Numbered from the stretch's first letter, positions 1 to 11,937 are shown. The stretch is DNA of 64,000 nt from Piezodorus guildinii (GCA_023052935.1 CM041292.1:133128951-133192950), one strand, 5' to 3'. The notes: generated by a model from the letters alone, not told the origin. Program-made: numbers and translations.

Positions 1-1440
1 TAGTAAAGAAAAAACATAAAAATAAAAGATGATAAAACTTACTTGATTATAATACAAATAATATAAAGTTGTAATATGGTTAATGATTCACATGAAAACA
101 TTTGATATCGCACCACATAACTATTGTATTAATAATTTAAATAAACTAAATAAGTTCTTTCCGTTTTGTGCAACTTTGCCGCTGAGTTTCATCAGAAACA
201 AATATAACAATTTTGAGAGACTAACTAAGATTAGGAAACCGATAGTATAGTGATCGATCGAATCAAAATTTTCAACCAGATATCACTTGATTCACTCGTA
301 ATGTACAAAAAAAAAATCTTTAAACATATCGATTAGTTTCTCACTAAGTTCTTTATCAACAAAACATCATTACTTATTCTAAATAATCAAACAGTATTTG
401 AGTAATCTACAAAAGTCAGTCGGATTACCCTTAAAACTAAAATGAGTCCTGTATGTGATTAATTTTTTGTTTTAAAAAAAGCTGATCAATACCTATTATT
501 TTGGTATCTATTTTTTTGTTTTCTTTTAAAGGATCAATTTTATTATACGCATATTCGCTGATAATAGTTTCAAACTAGGAGGTTTTTAATAAAGAAATAT
601 TGAAAAAAGATAACTTACTTTTTTTACTAAAATAATATTTAAAAAACACAAACAAGCACTATTGAAGAAATTAAAAAAAAAAATATATCTAACACAATAA
701 ACCATTAAAATATATTTGAAAAACAAAGATAATACACTTGCAATAGGAAAAAAAAAAAAAACCTTACCTTAATAATCCTTGAATGTTTCCATTGAAACCG
801 CATCTGAAATAAAAAATAGAAATATAAATGACTAGAGTGTATGAAAATGAATATACTAAATAAAAAATAAAAATATAGAGTCTTTTCATCAATTTATACC
901 TAGTGACCGCAAGCAATTAATATAAATATGCTTTATATATGTAAAAATGTTTGTTGAGCACAACATATAGATCTCACAGGAAAAGAAAAAAAAAAAAAGA
1001 AGAAAATCAATAACGGAACAAACCCTATATTGTTTCCATATTGTACTACTATCGTCATATTATATCCAACGTTTTATTATTTCTTTAATTGTATTGCTTG
1101 TTGTCTTGTCTCTCTTAGCCCTGATAAAGGCCCGCAATGTGGACAGAAATGTAGTGTTCTTGATGACCGAACACCCAACCATCTTCTTCATTAAAAATAC
1201 CTACAGATCTTACTAAACATCAATTATTCATTAAATGTACTAAACGGTCAACTAATCACTATGAATATTTTTATTGGGTTAATTATGAATATGTTTAAAT
1301 TTTTTTTTTCTGTTTCAGGTGAGATACTGCTGTTTTCATTCGATGAATAATTTTCAACAACAATAGATTCAGGTAATAATGCAATTCCTTTTTTTTTTCA
1401 ATTTTTTAAAAAATATTTCATTAAGTTAAAAGGCAGTTAT
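1..1440. other. AT-rich non-coding stretch
   Basis: No gene is seen here. The stretch is AT-rich with short A-runs near 750, 990 and 1390. Around 1117-1165 there is a CTGATAA...GAAA arrangement that weakly resembles the hammerhead-like core found at 6089-6117 and 28863-28891, but its stem pairs poorly. Confidence 0.6.
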
Positions 1441-1770
1441 ATTTGACCGTTGACTTCAATGAGACGAAAAATCCCATTAGCCAATGAAGCGAGTGTTCTG
1501 AGGTAACCGCAATTAATAAGTGGATAAGCGGCTGTACCCGAAGTAAGACCCCAACAGGACGGACGGGGCGCTGAAGAGATCGAAGGTCTTAAGCATCATC
1601 GGACTTATTCAATAATGGATCCTTTGAGAAGCGATTCATGGCGAGGACAGGGTTCTATTAAAGCGGGAGGGCCGGCCACGCTTCATAGCCTCTCGAAGAA
1701 ATCTGATTTACACTTCCCTCCCTTGGCCCCTTGTCGATTTCAATTGGATCTGCGGTCCGGATTTCCCGAT
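1441..1770. other. Unassigned segment, higher GC than its surroundings
   Basis: Composition changes to clearly higher GC than the flanks. The open frame starting at 1615 runs directly into the CT/TA microsatellite, which encodes a Ser/Leu then Ile/Tyr repeat, so it is not a credible gene. The segment could be a diverged mobile element or a regulatory region; I cannot tell which. Confidence 0.4.
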
Positions 1771-1772
1771 TT

Positions 1773-1860
<88 letters not shown>
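1773..1860. repeat. (CT)n(TA)n compound microsatellite
   Basis: About 27 bp of CT repeats pass directly into about 60 bp of TA repeats with no interruption. Confidence 0.97.
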
Positions 1861-1863
<3 letters not shown>

Positions 1864-2009
1864 TTACCGAGTATTCGTTTTTTTGGCTTCATAATTGAAA
1901 ATGTCAAAGAATGATTAAGTCAACATTTCTTTTTAGCCAAAATGATACATATTAGTACTTTTGATATTATTTTCAGCTATTTTGTTATTTACACTTCCTA
2001 AATAAATTC

Positions 2010-2250
2010 TATGGGGAACCTGTGGCTGGGTGGCTAGCGCGCTAGTCTCCCACGCCAAAAGTTGTGAATTCGAATCCCAGTACCAGAAGGACTTTTTCAA
2101 GTATTTAATTATTCACAAACTCACCCGGATATGTGAGACCCGCCAGCCAACTGGTGGCCACTCACAAAAAAAGATGTAGATAGTGATGACCCTACCTTAT
2201 AAAATATCATCAAGTATCACGTTATGGAAACTTAAAATAACCATACTGCG
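2010..2250 (+). mobile_element. tRNA-derived SINE, family S2, copy 1
   Basis: A tRNA-like head begins near 2012. A box-A-like segment (TGGCTGGGTGGCTAGCGCG) is followed about 35 bp later by a box-B-like AATTCGAATCCC. The downstream body shares a TATGGAAACTT-like segment with a second copy at 27831. The head resembles that of family S4 (54139-54420), suggesting a common tRNA ancestor. The cloverleaf is not intact, so this is not a tRNA gene. Confidence 0.7.
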
Positions 2251-2259
2251 AGGACAAGA

Positions 2260-3466
2260 GCCTACAAAGGCCTGTCGCGCCAACCGGAAATCAATTTTTT
2301 TTGTGTCTCATTTCAAAAGTTATCATTTGGAGTCCTAAAATTATGTAGTATCTCTACAACTTTGTTTTCAAGGTAGTTTATCATAGCCTATGTTATTTGA
2401 ACTAAAATAAACCATTAGGGCAGCTTATGGCAGCAAATAACCAAGTATCGTAAAATATTTGAAATAGCCAAGTCTTAGATAGGTAAGACATATATATTGC
2501 ACCAAAGTTTACACTAAAATCGGATAACCGGAAATTTATGGTCCGAAATTTACTCGATTTGGTTAAAAGCAAATATTTAAATGGTCTGCAACATCAGTTT
2601 ATGTCTTCATTGCATAATGGAACAAATTGTATAATGTTTTAAGAATAACTATTTCGTTTCCAATTCCATTTTTAATTTACTCTAAATAATTTTTTTAGGT
2701 TGATAGTTTTAAGAGTTTAAATATACTTAGATTAAGTATGAATGCATCATAAACGTTCCTTTTTTTTAATTAGTATGATCATGTTAATTTGTACATATAA
2801 TTGGTACATACATCAAAAGCAGTAGAAAGATGCATATACGAATACAAAATATCTTGATTACCGTATTCAAATAGTAGAACAGAATGCTGCTAAAATACGT
2901 GACCTGTATCCATATTAACATTCTATCCCAATGAAGATTAATTAAAGCGGTAAGTTAATAATTAATCAATTATTTGGATATCTATTGAGTAAAATATTAA
3001 GAGGAACTGAGCTACGTTTAAGGCATTAATATCAAGTATTCAATTAACTAACCTGTTGGATTTGGAATTCTATGGGGCAGCATTGCTTCAGCAATATTCG
3101 CTTTACTGGCCCTTTCAATAGAGTTAACCGGAATTTCAGACCATTTACAGTCGCTTGTAGACCGCCCCGTTTTCGCAAGGCACAATTCCAACCCAACTCC
3201 TGTTTATATATTTTATTTTTTTGTTTACCTTCCCTCCAGAAATATCTTTATTCCCATTGGCATTCGTGCATATGAAATAAAAGGTAAAATGAATTCAGAG
3301 AAAATATATCTCTCGGAAATATACTCTTTTATGATTCAAACAATATTAATACAGCTTGTTGATTTGAGCGTAAATTAAAATAAAATGTTTAGAATTATTT
3401 ATTTATTTATTATCATTGAGATATATCACTATGATTGGTTGAAAATAACCTCTAACAAAACCATTA

Positions 3467-3468
<2 letters not shown>
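2260..3468. other. AT-rich stretch with no recognised gene
   Basis: Mostly AT-rich with no recognised repeat. The part near 3070-3210 is less AT-rich and contains a 67-codon open frame that matches nothing I know and has no low-complexity-free coding signal. I see no supportable feature. Confidence 0.5.

Positions 3469-3502
<34 letters not shown>
3469..3502. repeat. (AC)n microsatellite
   Basis: About 17 uninterrupted AC dinucleotides. Confidence 0.97.
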
Positions 3503-3507
<5 letters not shown>

Positions 3508-3876
3508 TATGTACAATGAGTGTTATCGTCGATCATTAAGATTAAATTTTGTTTCTCATATCTTACAAGATGTTTTCCAAACATGATTCCAATAAACAAT
3601 GTCTGCGAAACTATACTATAAAAATAATAATATATTTTTACCTTATATACTTTAATAATAATTGAATTCTCCTCATTGAATCTTGGATCAACATCATTTT
3701 GTGTGATCCAAAAAAAAAATAAAATAAAATAAAAAATAAAAATAAATATATGATTTGATATGAATAATCTATGTGTATCTCGTAATAAAATATCTACTCA
3801 ATCATGAATAATCAAAGAGAAGATATAAAAATTGAACATACCTAACTATAAGCCAAATTACACAAATAACATTTAA
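3503..3876. other. AT-rich stretch
   Basis: Nothing recognised. It contains A-rich runs of AAAAT type near 3710-3750. Confidence 0.5.
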
Positions 3877-4214
3877 GGAGCGGCGTGGTCTAGTGGATAG
3901 AGCGCTATTCTACTGTCCTCCGGGTCCTGGGATAAAATCCCGGCTATAACAGAATATTATTTTTTATGTTAAATTAGCGGGTGGAGAGGGGAGAAAGGAA
4001 GGGAGGAGGGTGACCCAAGGACATGGAGGTCCTCCTGGGGCAGACCCAGCCTCTTTAAAGTGGGTACCTGTTTAATGTGAAGGAAATACCATGAATCGCC
4101 ATACCATCAAGGCCTAATCACCTCATTGCACGGCCGTTGGCCTAGAAACAGCACGGATCTCTCATATGTACTGAGCCTAAAACTCTTCATTGGTTGTAGA
4201 GGTAACAGGTAAAA
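3877..4214 (+). mobile_element. tRNA-derived SINE, family S1, copy 1
   Basis: The head GGAGCGGCGTGGTCTAGTGG contains a good Pol III box A. Box B is degenerate (GGGATAAAATCC) where the copy at 60871-61194 has GGGTTCGAATCC. The body matches that minus-strand copy over its whole length, including the segments around CCTGGGGCAGACCCAGCCTC, the AAGTGGGTACC block and GTTGGCCTAGAAACAG. The element is about 340 bp. I did not find a convincing TSD. A damaged box B suggests this copy is old and transcriptionally dead. Confidence 0.85.
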
Positions 4215-4499
4215 ATGTTCACTACATTTTATCCAAAATAAATCCAACTTCGTTTCATTTTTTTTTCGAATATTCTTCGTAATTTTATGATATATTATTG
4301 AGGGAAATTAGTAGCTACATCACAATAATACATCTACTGGCAACACAATCATTTTCAAAACAATCGGTAATGAATATAGAAAAGTATCCACAACCACAAC
4401 AAACGAATAATATCGAAGTTTTCATTAGTTGAGTGTTCCAGTTGAAGGCAATTTTCAAAAAGAAGAATTAAATTTCCTTATCTTTATAAAAGTTTTAAA
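4215..4499. other. AT-rich stretch
   Basis: Nothing recognised. Confidence 0.4.
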
Positions 4500-5168
4500 T
4501 AACAATATAATTGCGGATCCGACTGAGATATTAAATAAATTTAAACAACACTTTGACGGCATTTAAAATATGGAAAATAATAACCAATCTCCTCTCTCTG
4601 AATATCAGATTTGTTTGTCGGAAACATTCCATAAAGTTAGAATCGGTCATAATTACTCCGAGAGATTTGTGGTGCGATCGGGTTTGAAAATGGGTGACTC
4701 CCTTCACCTGTTTTATTTAATATAGCTTTAGAATATGTCATAGAAAAGGTGATGTGTCCTGAGAAAGGTTTAAATATGGGTGACAAGATTCCAGTTTTGG
4801 GGTATGCCGATGATTTGGCACTGCTAGGTGAAGACACGGAAACCATACAACTAAATACAAGTGTGGCGATCTTAGTGATATTGATATATCAGGGCATACT
4901 TTTGAACACGTAGAGAAATTCAAGTATTTAGGTTCAATGATAAAAAGAAAAAATGAAATCAAGGAGGAAATAAAGTCGATTAAGGTGGGAAATGCGTGTT
5001 ATTATTCAGTTGCTAAGTTACTTAGTTCGCGGCTTCTATCGAAAAACTTAAAGGTTAGAATCTTAAAAACTATTATTCTTCCGACGGTTCTTTACGGATG
5101 TGAAACGTTGCCGCTTACTTTAAGGATGGAAATAAGGTACTGCGTAAAATATTTTTATCACGAAAGCT
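4500..5168 (+). pseudogene. RTE-type LINE reverse-transcriptase relic
   Basis: Several frames together read as the palm and thumb of a non-LTR reverse transcriptase. Motifs seen are RSGLKMGD, then GYADDLALLGE (the catalytic YADD box, near 4802-4830), then after frame changes FKYLGSMI and ILPTVLYGCETLPLTL. The last two resemble the thumb of RTE/BovB-type elements (typically a YLG motif, then a VLYG-ETW motif). The segment at 4937-5170 is open for 77 codons; upstream, at least two frameshifts and a stop break the frame. Endonuclease and the C-terminal tail are absent. A related fragment in the opposite orientation lies at 49600-50085, and both share an R-Y-C-x-K-Y-F string. This is a decayed retroelement, not a host gene. 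Confidence 0.8.
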
Positions 5169-5349
5169 AACCAACCAGAAGATTTTTCTAAAATTATCAT
5201 CATTTCTGGCATAATGAAAGTAATTTCGAAAATATAATTTTTTATTTGTTTTTAAAATATGTGAAAATGATATAAAAGAAGAGAAAGAATTGTCTGGGTT
5301 TAACTGAACTGAAAAAAAAATTAATTTATTGCGACCGCAAGTCCTATAA

Positions 5350-5613
5350 ATTGATCATCAATTTGGAGGTTGCGCGATTGTAAGAGATCTAAAATTAGCT
5401 TGGGCCCATTTTCCGAAAATTATTAGGTGCCTTGCCAAGGCAGGTGTTCCTTATAAAAGTGTGAACCCGTTAATAGCAACCCAGGGGTTACGTGGCCTGC
5501 CTCTTAGCGGCCCAATTAAGAGGGGCAACTTTACTGGCTACAGCAAAGGTCCGAAGGATAAAGCCCCGAAAAAGATTAAAGCAAAGCAACAAACTGAAGA
5601 TAAAACATTTTAA
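5350..5613 (+). other. Unidentified 87-codon open segment with protein-like composition, no ATG
   Basis: The frame is open from just after a TAA at 5347 to a TAA at 5611. The conceptual product has balanced, protein-like composition, unlike the Ile/Tyr/Lys-rich chance frames of this AT-rich window. It includes AWAHFPKIIR, ATQGLRGLPL and GPIKRGNFTGYSKGPK, then a lysine-rich C-terminal tail (KDKAPKKIKAKQ). It has no start codon, and the AG before it could be a splice acceptor, so it could be a terminal exon, the 3' end of a retrogene or mobile-element ORF, or an integrated viral fragment. I do not recognise the family. It lies 180 bp downstream of the RTE relic but shows no link to it. Confidence 0.45.
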
Positions 5614-5919
5614 CGATACAATAACATGTTTTGATGGTTTTGCACAAACATAATGTAGTAATAAATAGTAAGCGTTACTTTATGAATAACATTAACAATA
5701 AAAAAATCATCTAATCATCCCTTATTAGGACAGTATCGGCTTTGTGTGATTAGGGAGAGAAGTTTAATGCCCTCATTTATTCCAACCTGGTCTGCATTAG
5801 AACTTACCCTAAAGCTCATCAGATTTTTTTTCAACGAATAAATATTCTACACTTCTAGACTGGATTCAAGGAGGAAGGAAGGAGCCAGCCACTTCTGTAT
5901 TAAAATTATATATATGTAT
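5614..5919. other. AT-rich stretch
   Basis: Nothing recognised. The TA-rich end at 5907-5919 acts as the left copy of a direct repeat flanking the next element. Confidence 0.5.
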
Positions 5920-6225
5920 TGCTGGAAGGAATTAGTCCGGGTGGCGGTCATTAAATGAAACAACTAAATAGTTTCAACTATTTTATTGTTTGCCAACGTT
6001 TCGACCCCCTTTGTGGGTCATTATCAGGGCGCATGGTGGAAGAATGGAAACTCAGTTTCCATCAGTTTCCATTCTCCCACCATGCGCCCTGATGATGACC
6101 CACAAAGGGGGTCGAAACGTTGGCAAACAATAAAATAGTTGAAACTATTTAGTTGTTTCATTTAATGACCGCCACCAGGACTAATTCCTTCCAGTAATTC
6201 TCAACGGTCAACTAATTACATCCAC
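5920..6225 (-). mobile_element. Fold-back element with hammerhead-like core (PLE terminon candidate), copy 1
   Basis: An almost perfect inverted repeat pairs 5922-6052 with 6066-6194 around a loop of roughly 12 bp. A leader of about 30 nt lies on the right (minus strand reads GTGGATGTAATTAGTTGACC). Direct repeats TATATATATGTAT flank it at 5907-5919 and 6226-6238; being TA-rich, they are only supportive. The right arm on the plus strand has CTGATGA (6089-6095), then a GACCC/GGGTC stem with a short loop, then GAAAC (6114-6118). That is the conserved catalytic core layout of hammerhead ribozymes. The left arm has the same on the minus strand but with CTGATAA. Hammerhead motifs are known from the terminal repeats of Penelope-like elements, which favours that origin. 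Stem III and a cleavage site were not established. A close copy lies at 28654-28967. Confidence 0.7.
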
Positions 6226-6296
6226 TATATATATGTATGTGTGCTCACATTTCTCAGTAAAATTGCAAAATAAAAATTTGTATTGAAATTTTAAAA

Positions 6297-6960
6297 ATGC
6301 CTCCTAGGTCGGGCAAAGAAAACTCCTCATTATATAGTTGGCCTCGAGACCGGAAGCAAACCAATAAGTATTAAAGTAGTTAAAAAAATAAGGAATCTAT
6401 GGTCCAAGCTTCCTTTCATAATAGAAGATAGACTTCGAAAACTGTGTTTCAACATATTTACGCTTCGGACAAAGATAAGACTGATATAGACTACAAATGG
6501 GTTTTCTCAAGTTAAATCAATAGCGGAGCTTAATGCGTTTTATGAAAAGCTTTGTATTCACCAGACAAACGGACTTCTGACATAAAAAGATGTCTAAATT
6601 CAACTAATTATCCTATATATGGAACATTATGTAGTTACAATGCTCCTGATCCTGAAACATAACTAACATATAAAGTCTAAAAAAAGAAATTGAGAGTTGC
6701 CGACCTAGATCATATCAGGCTCTATTCAAAAAATTTAACCTTTACATCCCATTCACACGAAATCTGTATGTCATGCAACAAATATATTTCCAATAGCCTA
6801 AATCACATCCTTCTTTAATGCCCAACATATATTGAATATAGACAGCAGTAACTCGGGACATTCATCGCAAAATCATCCGATTACCTCAATATCCAAGCTA
6901 TTCTGACTATTAATAGTTAGAAAAGTTAAATAAAATGTAATATTTCATGATAATTGTACA
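6297..6960 (+). pseudogene. Non-LTR retroelement C-terminal relic
   Basis: Broken frames read through as the C-terminal part of a LINE ORF2: VGLETGSKPISI near the start and, after many stops, a Cys/His motif ICMSCNKYISNSLNHILL followed by CPTYIEYRQQ. That C-x2-C...H-x4-C pattern is typical of the C-terminal zinc-binding segment of several LINE clades. No catalytic motif survives. The clade cannot be assigned from what remains. Confidence 0.55.
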
Positions 6961-7479
6961 CCAAACTCAGCTTAATTTATATAGTTAGTGCGTTAAAGAG
7001 TTCAGTTAGTGCGCTACTCAAATAAAAAATGTATGAATATTTGGTATAACAGCTTTAACATGTTTATTTCTATTTTATAATTAATACTTCCATAATTGGC
7101 ATTAAATTATATACCTACTCACTGAACAATCTAATAGATTGTCAAGATAAGTCGAAACGCTGGGAACAACTTTTTTTTTCAAATATATTATGACCGCCAC
7201 ACGAATCATATCATCCTTTATCTTTAACACACAATTGACTATTTAATTTTAAATACACTAATTAAATGTCATTCAATAATAATTTAACTGAGCATATCAT
7301 ACAAATATTTTTATAATAGTTGATTTATAGTTATACTTAATTTATAATCATATTATATAATTGATTTAATTTGAAAAACTCATTTAATGAAAAAACTCTT
7401 CTAAGTAATAATTAAATTATACGATAGTAATATTGAGTCTATTCTGTTTCCAGGCCTCTGATTACATATCGGTAACCGT
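6961..7479. other. AT-rich stretch with a fold-back fragment at 7150-7215
   Basis: The part at 7150-7215 reads GTCGAAACGCTGGGAACAAC and later ATGACCGCCAC. It matches, with decay, the right half of the fold-back at 5920-6225, so it is probably an old solo half. The remainder is featureless AT-rich DNA. Confidence 0.5.
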
Positions 7480-7838
7480 TACGAAAGAGGAGGAAACATA
7501 TTTTTTTTTAATGTAATATTTTTTTTTTTTATATATATTACTATAAGAATAATACAGACGTATAATATACGGTTGAAAAGAGAAAGTTTTTTAGAAAAAA
7601 ACATTATCTTAGACACAAAATTGTAAAAGGTAACGGAGGATAAACTTATTACTGATTATTATACGTTACAATATAATACAGTTAATTCAATCTAAATCAC
7701 ATGTTTCTAAAAAAACTGAATACAATTTTTATTTAAATTAACTTAAAACTGTTTTCATAAACTTTTAGTTTATGTAATAAACAAACAGCTGAGGTAAGTG
7801 AAAGTCGTGTGTTGCCCGCACCAGATTTTTTTTAATGA
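7480..7838 (-). mobile_element. Dispersed family Y, copy 1 (fragment)
   Basis: Read on the minus strand from 7838, it begins CTGGTGCGGGCAACACACGA and continues with the segment that recurs at 18725, 40866, 53106, 58142, 58240 and 59728. The internal landmark TAAGATAATGTTTTTTTCTA is present. The far part of the family is missing. This is the only clear minus-strand Y copy in the window. Confidence 0.75.
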
Positions 7839-8719
7839 GATTCTGCACACCGACCGCTCTATCCCTTCGTTATCGCAACTGCCAATTTATTACTAATTAT
7901 TTCAACGACCTACTAACTATTAATTAATTCAATAATTCCAATGGCAAGCCCAATCCTCTGCTACAAATACTAACGATCCCACATTATAAGGGTGCTGGGC
8001 CAAGATACTAAATGCACTTGCATCATTAAGTTTTTATTATTTTCAATTTCTTATCAGTTTTACAATGGTATTTGATTCAGCCATGAATAAATATTTAATA
8101 ATTTAGGATTATAATTTACTTATTAAGCTCTAAGCAAAGAACTTGAAGTAAGGAAGGAGCGGTGTTGCTGTGCTGTTATTTATACCGCCTTATCTGGCCC
8201 TATCTACTACCAGCGAGCTATCGCGAGATCCAGTCGGAATCCATAATTAGCGGGCTAGCCAGGGCAGATAGTAGCAAAGCAAACAACGATCCTCTGTTTT
8301 ATGGTAGTTTAATTCTAACACTAATAATTTATTATAAAATCTTATTTATTGCTAAGCCTTTAAATAATAGTGTAATTATAATGTAAATAAGGGAAGAATA
8401 TTAAAATGAGGATCATTTTCAACTGTTTTCAATACATCATATTTAGTCTGTCTATAATACCTTGCATAAACAAAAAAGTAGAACTAAGGTTCAGGAAATA
8501 GTAAAGTCTATAGATATCGATTCGTTGTAAATTATGAATATTAATATTTGTAAACTTCAATAAATAAACTATTACGAATCCAATAAAATAAACTTTGCTC
8601 GTTGACGGAAACTCATAAGCTTTTGCCCTACAGTTTCCATTAATATTATCTCGCATAATCCAGTTAACCAGATCCGACAAGAAACTGCTTGCCCTTTTCG
8701 GCTACTTCAACCTTCACAA
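7839..8719. other. Unassigned stretch
   Basis: 8155-8300 is less AT-rich than its flanks. A 74-codon open frame there has no recognisable domain. No feature can be supported. Confidence 0.4.
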
Positions 8720-9290
8720 GACAAACACAGTAAACTTCAACTTAATTACAAAAGACACATTTACATGACTATCGCAGGGGCAATCTAGATACCCGGTGCT
8801 GGGTTATGGGGTTCAAGTAAATCATGAAATCCATCTCGTATCAAATCTTACTAATCCCAAACAATGAGTGAAATCCTCACACTTTGTCATAAACACATCG
8901 ATAATGATCTTAATGTTCTATATGTTCTGGATTTGACCCGAAACAGGTTCCATTCCTTACAAGAATAACTCCATTATCCACTCTAGTTTTAACGCTTCTT
9001 TAATTTTCCATTCCTGAAAACCCTCCGAGTAGCCTGAAGATAAGGTCCCTAAAACCTAATTCTTGCATTGGAGCGATGCCTATGGATAGTGTCTCTACAA
9101 GTCTATCATGAATTTGTATTATATTTCCCTCACATTTACTAGATTTTGTGTTTTCTTTGGCAAGTTATAATCCTTATTTTTCTTGTACATTTAAGTTATT
9201 CTTGAGAACTTTTTTTTTTTATTCATTCATTTATTTATTTAATAAAGTTGTAAATCGCCATAAAAATATAAATAAAAAAAAACTCCTATT
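8720..9290 (+). pseudogene. Jockey-like LINE tail, family Z, copy 1
   Basis: Decayed frames align with the better-preserved Z tail at 23617-24085: a W/LWG-type motif near 8805-8830, a stretch ending in RxRY/RNRFHS, then a 3' UTR ending AATAAAGTTGTAAATCGCC and an A-rich tail. 5'-truncated, multiply broken. Confidence 0.6.
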
Positions 9291-10739
9291 TATTACTTTT
9301 ATAGCTTAGACTACGTGAATAAGGATCTAAATCTACAGTACTTCGTGTTTTCGAACTTTTTCAAAACCATTCATGAGTGCTCAATTTCAACTTTAATCGT
9401 TAAGAGATTAAACGATCTGTTCGAAACATCCATTTTATTTATTATTCATCTTATTCCAATTACATAAAATATTTGGTATGGAACGAACTATATTTTCATT
9501 CTTTTCCTTGTCGACTTTAATAATAATTGTTAATAAATAATAAAAGTTAAAATCTTAACCTAGTGTCTAAATTAAAATTGATTCGTTTTTTTTTTTATGT
9601 CAGAACAATCTGTTGAACCAAAAAATGGTTTCGTGAATATCATTCCGATGTTTTAAATATAAATATAAATTTTCTTTATCCTGCAAACATTTTTCAACAT
9701 AATCAATATCTATCAATTCAACAAGTTTTAATATATATTTTAAGTAAAAAATCATACTACAAGTTTTCATGGAGTTCGTTCCAATATTAAGGAGGAGATT
9801 AAGTATGTTCAACGACACTACAGATATACATATCAATCGTATCTAGCTTCACAGATTTCGAAATTGCTATTTGCCATTACTGCAGAGTAGAAAATTTGCT
9901 AACATTTGAAATGCATATTCAAACATACGTACACTTTTAAAACTAGAGTTTTAACAATATCAAGGAATACTTGAATAAAAAAATTTAGGTTATACAAGAT
10001 ACATCATGAAGACTTTTTTAAAAGCCATTATGAACCATACTTTTCCGCCTTTTAAATGTAGATATAGAACTGGTTTTATAAAATCAAATATACTTGTATA
10101 TGTAATATCACACTGTAGTAAAATCATTTACTCTGCCAGCAGTACTTTATGGAATGTTTTAGAATAAAAAAATGTACAGCATATTTTCAGAGCTGTGTTA
10201 AAAATGAACAAATGAGATACAAGAAGTGAGTGTAGGTCACAAATGCCACAGCCGCAATACATTGTTGGTTCCTTTGTGGCTGGCCATTGTGGCTTGTAGG
10301 AGAGCGCCATTGTTAAGGAGCGGGCGGAATAATCGTATGGTAATGAAGTGTGTAACTCTAGGAGGATGGTAACACTGACCTAGTACAGGTGGGTCAGGCT
10401 AAGTCAATTATCTTCCGCGACAGTCCCTGCTTTGTGTTAGCATGTTCTTTGCCATCTCATCGCGGGCTCCTGAGTTTTCCGATTGGAATAGTATTAGAAA
10501 TTTACACCACCAAGAACCTAGGAAACTGAAAAAACAAATAAAAAACAAAATAATTGATTTGTCGAAGGATATTCATTAATCTAAAACAAAATTAAATTCA
10601 TACAATTGCATCAATTGAAAGTTAACACCAAATCAAAGCCATCATTAATTCGAATAATTGTAAGAAAACTAATAAGTCAACCGATTTGTTGAAAAAATAA
10701 CGTGGTCGATTTCCTACCTTAATTGATATGATATGCCTG
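9291..10739. other. AT-rich stretch without recognised gene
   Basis: Short open frames at 9600-9836 and 10128-10310 (minus) are AT-rich or lack family features. 10310-10500 is relatively GC-rich and may be single-copy, possibly regulatory DNA. Nothing can be assigned. Confidence 0.4.
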
Positions 10740-10799
10740 GATTGATATTTCGTAGAAAATATTTTTATTCTGGGATTAGGTCCCCGAAGAAAAACAAAG

Positions 10800-10857
<58 letters not shown>

Positions 10858-11305
10858 GTAATATAAATATATATAAAGACCAAAGGACCCATATTTAAAA
10901 CACTATTTACAATAGTGAGAATAGAAGGAGGGAGCAGATAGACGTTGTTGTTGGTGCTATAGAAGCAGCATGGCGGATATGCGTAGGCAGAGAATTCTAG
11001 AGAGGACAATGAAGGAACGACCAAATGTTTTACCTCTATGGGTAGAAATGAAAAGGACAGAATGGCGAGATCTTGTTCCAAGAGAGCTGACTGTCGATTT
11101 AAAATTCAGGAGAGTGTGAATTAGCTGGGAACTTATGGTATAAGTGGGTCAAATGGGACATTTTCAGAGTACCGAGGGCAAATTTTAAAAATACGTTTAT
11201 AATTCGCTTTACACTGCCCTCAAGCACAGTCGAGAGACCGTCATATACTACACAGCAATAAAAATAATAGTGCATATGATCAATTTTTTTAAATTTCCAA
11301 TTCAC
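10740..11305 (-). pseudogene. CR1/L2-like LINE C-terminal relic, family H, copy 1
   Basis: On the minus strand, frames beginning near 11250 (VVYDGLSTVLEGSVKRIINVF) and further down (NSLPTHIRHAAS) match the end of a CR1/L2-type ORF2, where a VVY-DGL motif is followed later by a W/R-NSLP-x-xIR motif. The 3' end near 10760-10795 reads, in sense, GGGGACCTAATCCCAGAATAAAA, a variant of the hairpin-plus-AATAAA terminus shared by family H. A TA microsatellite interrupts it. Confidence 0.6.
10800..10856. repeat. (TA)n microsatellite
   Basis: About 27 uninterrupted TA units, lying within the 3' UTR of the LINE relic. Confidence 0.97.
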
Positions 11306-11937
11306 CTTTTAGCATTTAATGGACAAGTAGTGGGTGGATATAGCTGATACAGCCGGTTAAATAAAGATTCACGGAATACTGCACATTTTAGAAGAAACGA
11401 GAAAAAGATCTAATGATCTAGAATTATTTAAGCCCTTTTGCTTCATGACAGTGGTCCCCCAAAAAGGTACACCTTCATTCAATCCTCTTAATTTTAAGGA
11501 TAATTTCAAAAACTCGTGGAAGTAATGAGCGTGCTGTTGATCGCCCAGAAAAATAAAATAACAATGAGCAAGACCATAAGAGATAGTGACGTCACACCTT
11601 TCGCTATCCTAAAAAAGTTGAGATCATTTTAATCTGGAATCGTTCCAATCAGCCAACTAACAGTCATTCAGGAAACAGTAGGATTAAGGAAAGCTAAAAT
11701 AAGATACTGATTAATTTTGTCATAAATTATTTCCCAATGACACCTTGCGGGCTCTCAGGACCACGCAAACGACTATTAAGAACCACTACTCCAGCCTGTA
11801 AGAAAATATTATGATTTGTTAGTATACATACATTATAAGACATTAATCTTCTTATTTCGTATATTGGTTTATTATTTCCAATAATCAACCTTTGTAATCG
11901 AAAAAAAAAAAAAAAAAGAAAAATCACCTCTGCTCTA
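11306..11937. other. AT-rich stretch
   Basis: No gene recognised. An A15 tract lies near 11900-11916. Confidence 0.5.

Noticed and set aside
1615..1914. 99-codon open frame
   Set aside because: Its second half is translated CT/TA microsatellite (Ser-Leu then Ile-Tyr repeats) and the first half matches nothing.
5927..6194. Ordinary cut-and-paste MITE or a Rho-independent-like terminator hairpin
   Set aside because: Leader sequence is part of the unit, and copy 2 has a 15-bp duplication, which does not suit a typical MITE; the genome is eukaryotic.
10776..11081. 101-codon open frame on the minus strand
   Set aside because: Runs through a TA microsatellite and is a shifted frame of a CR1/L2-like LINE tail.
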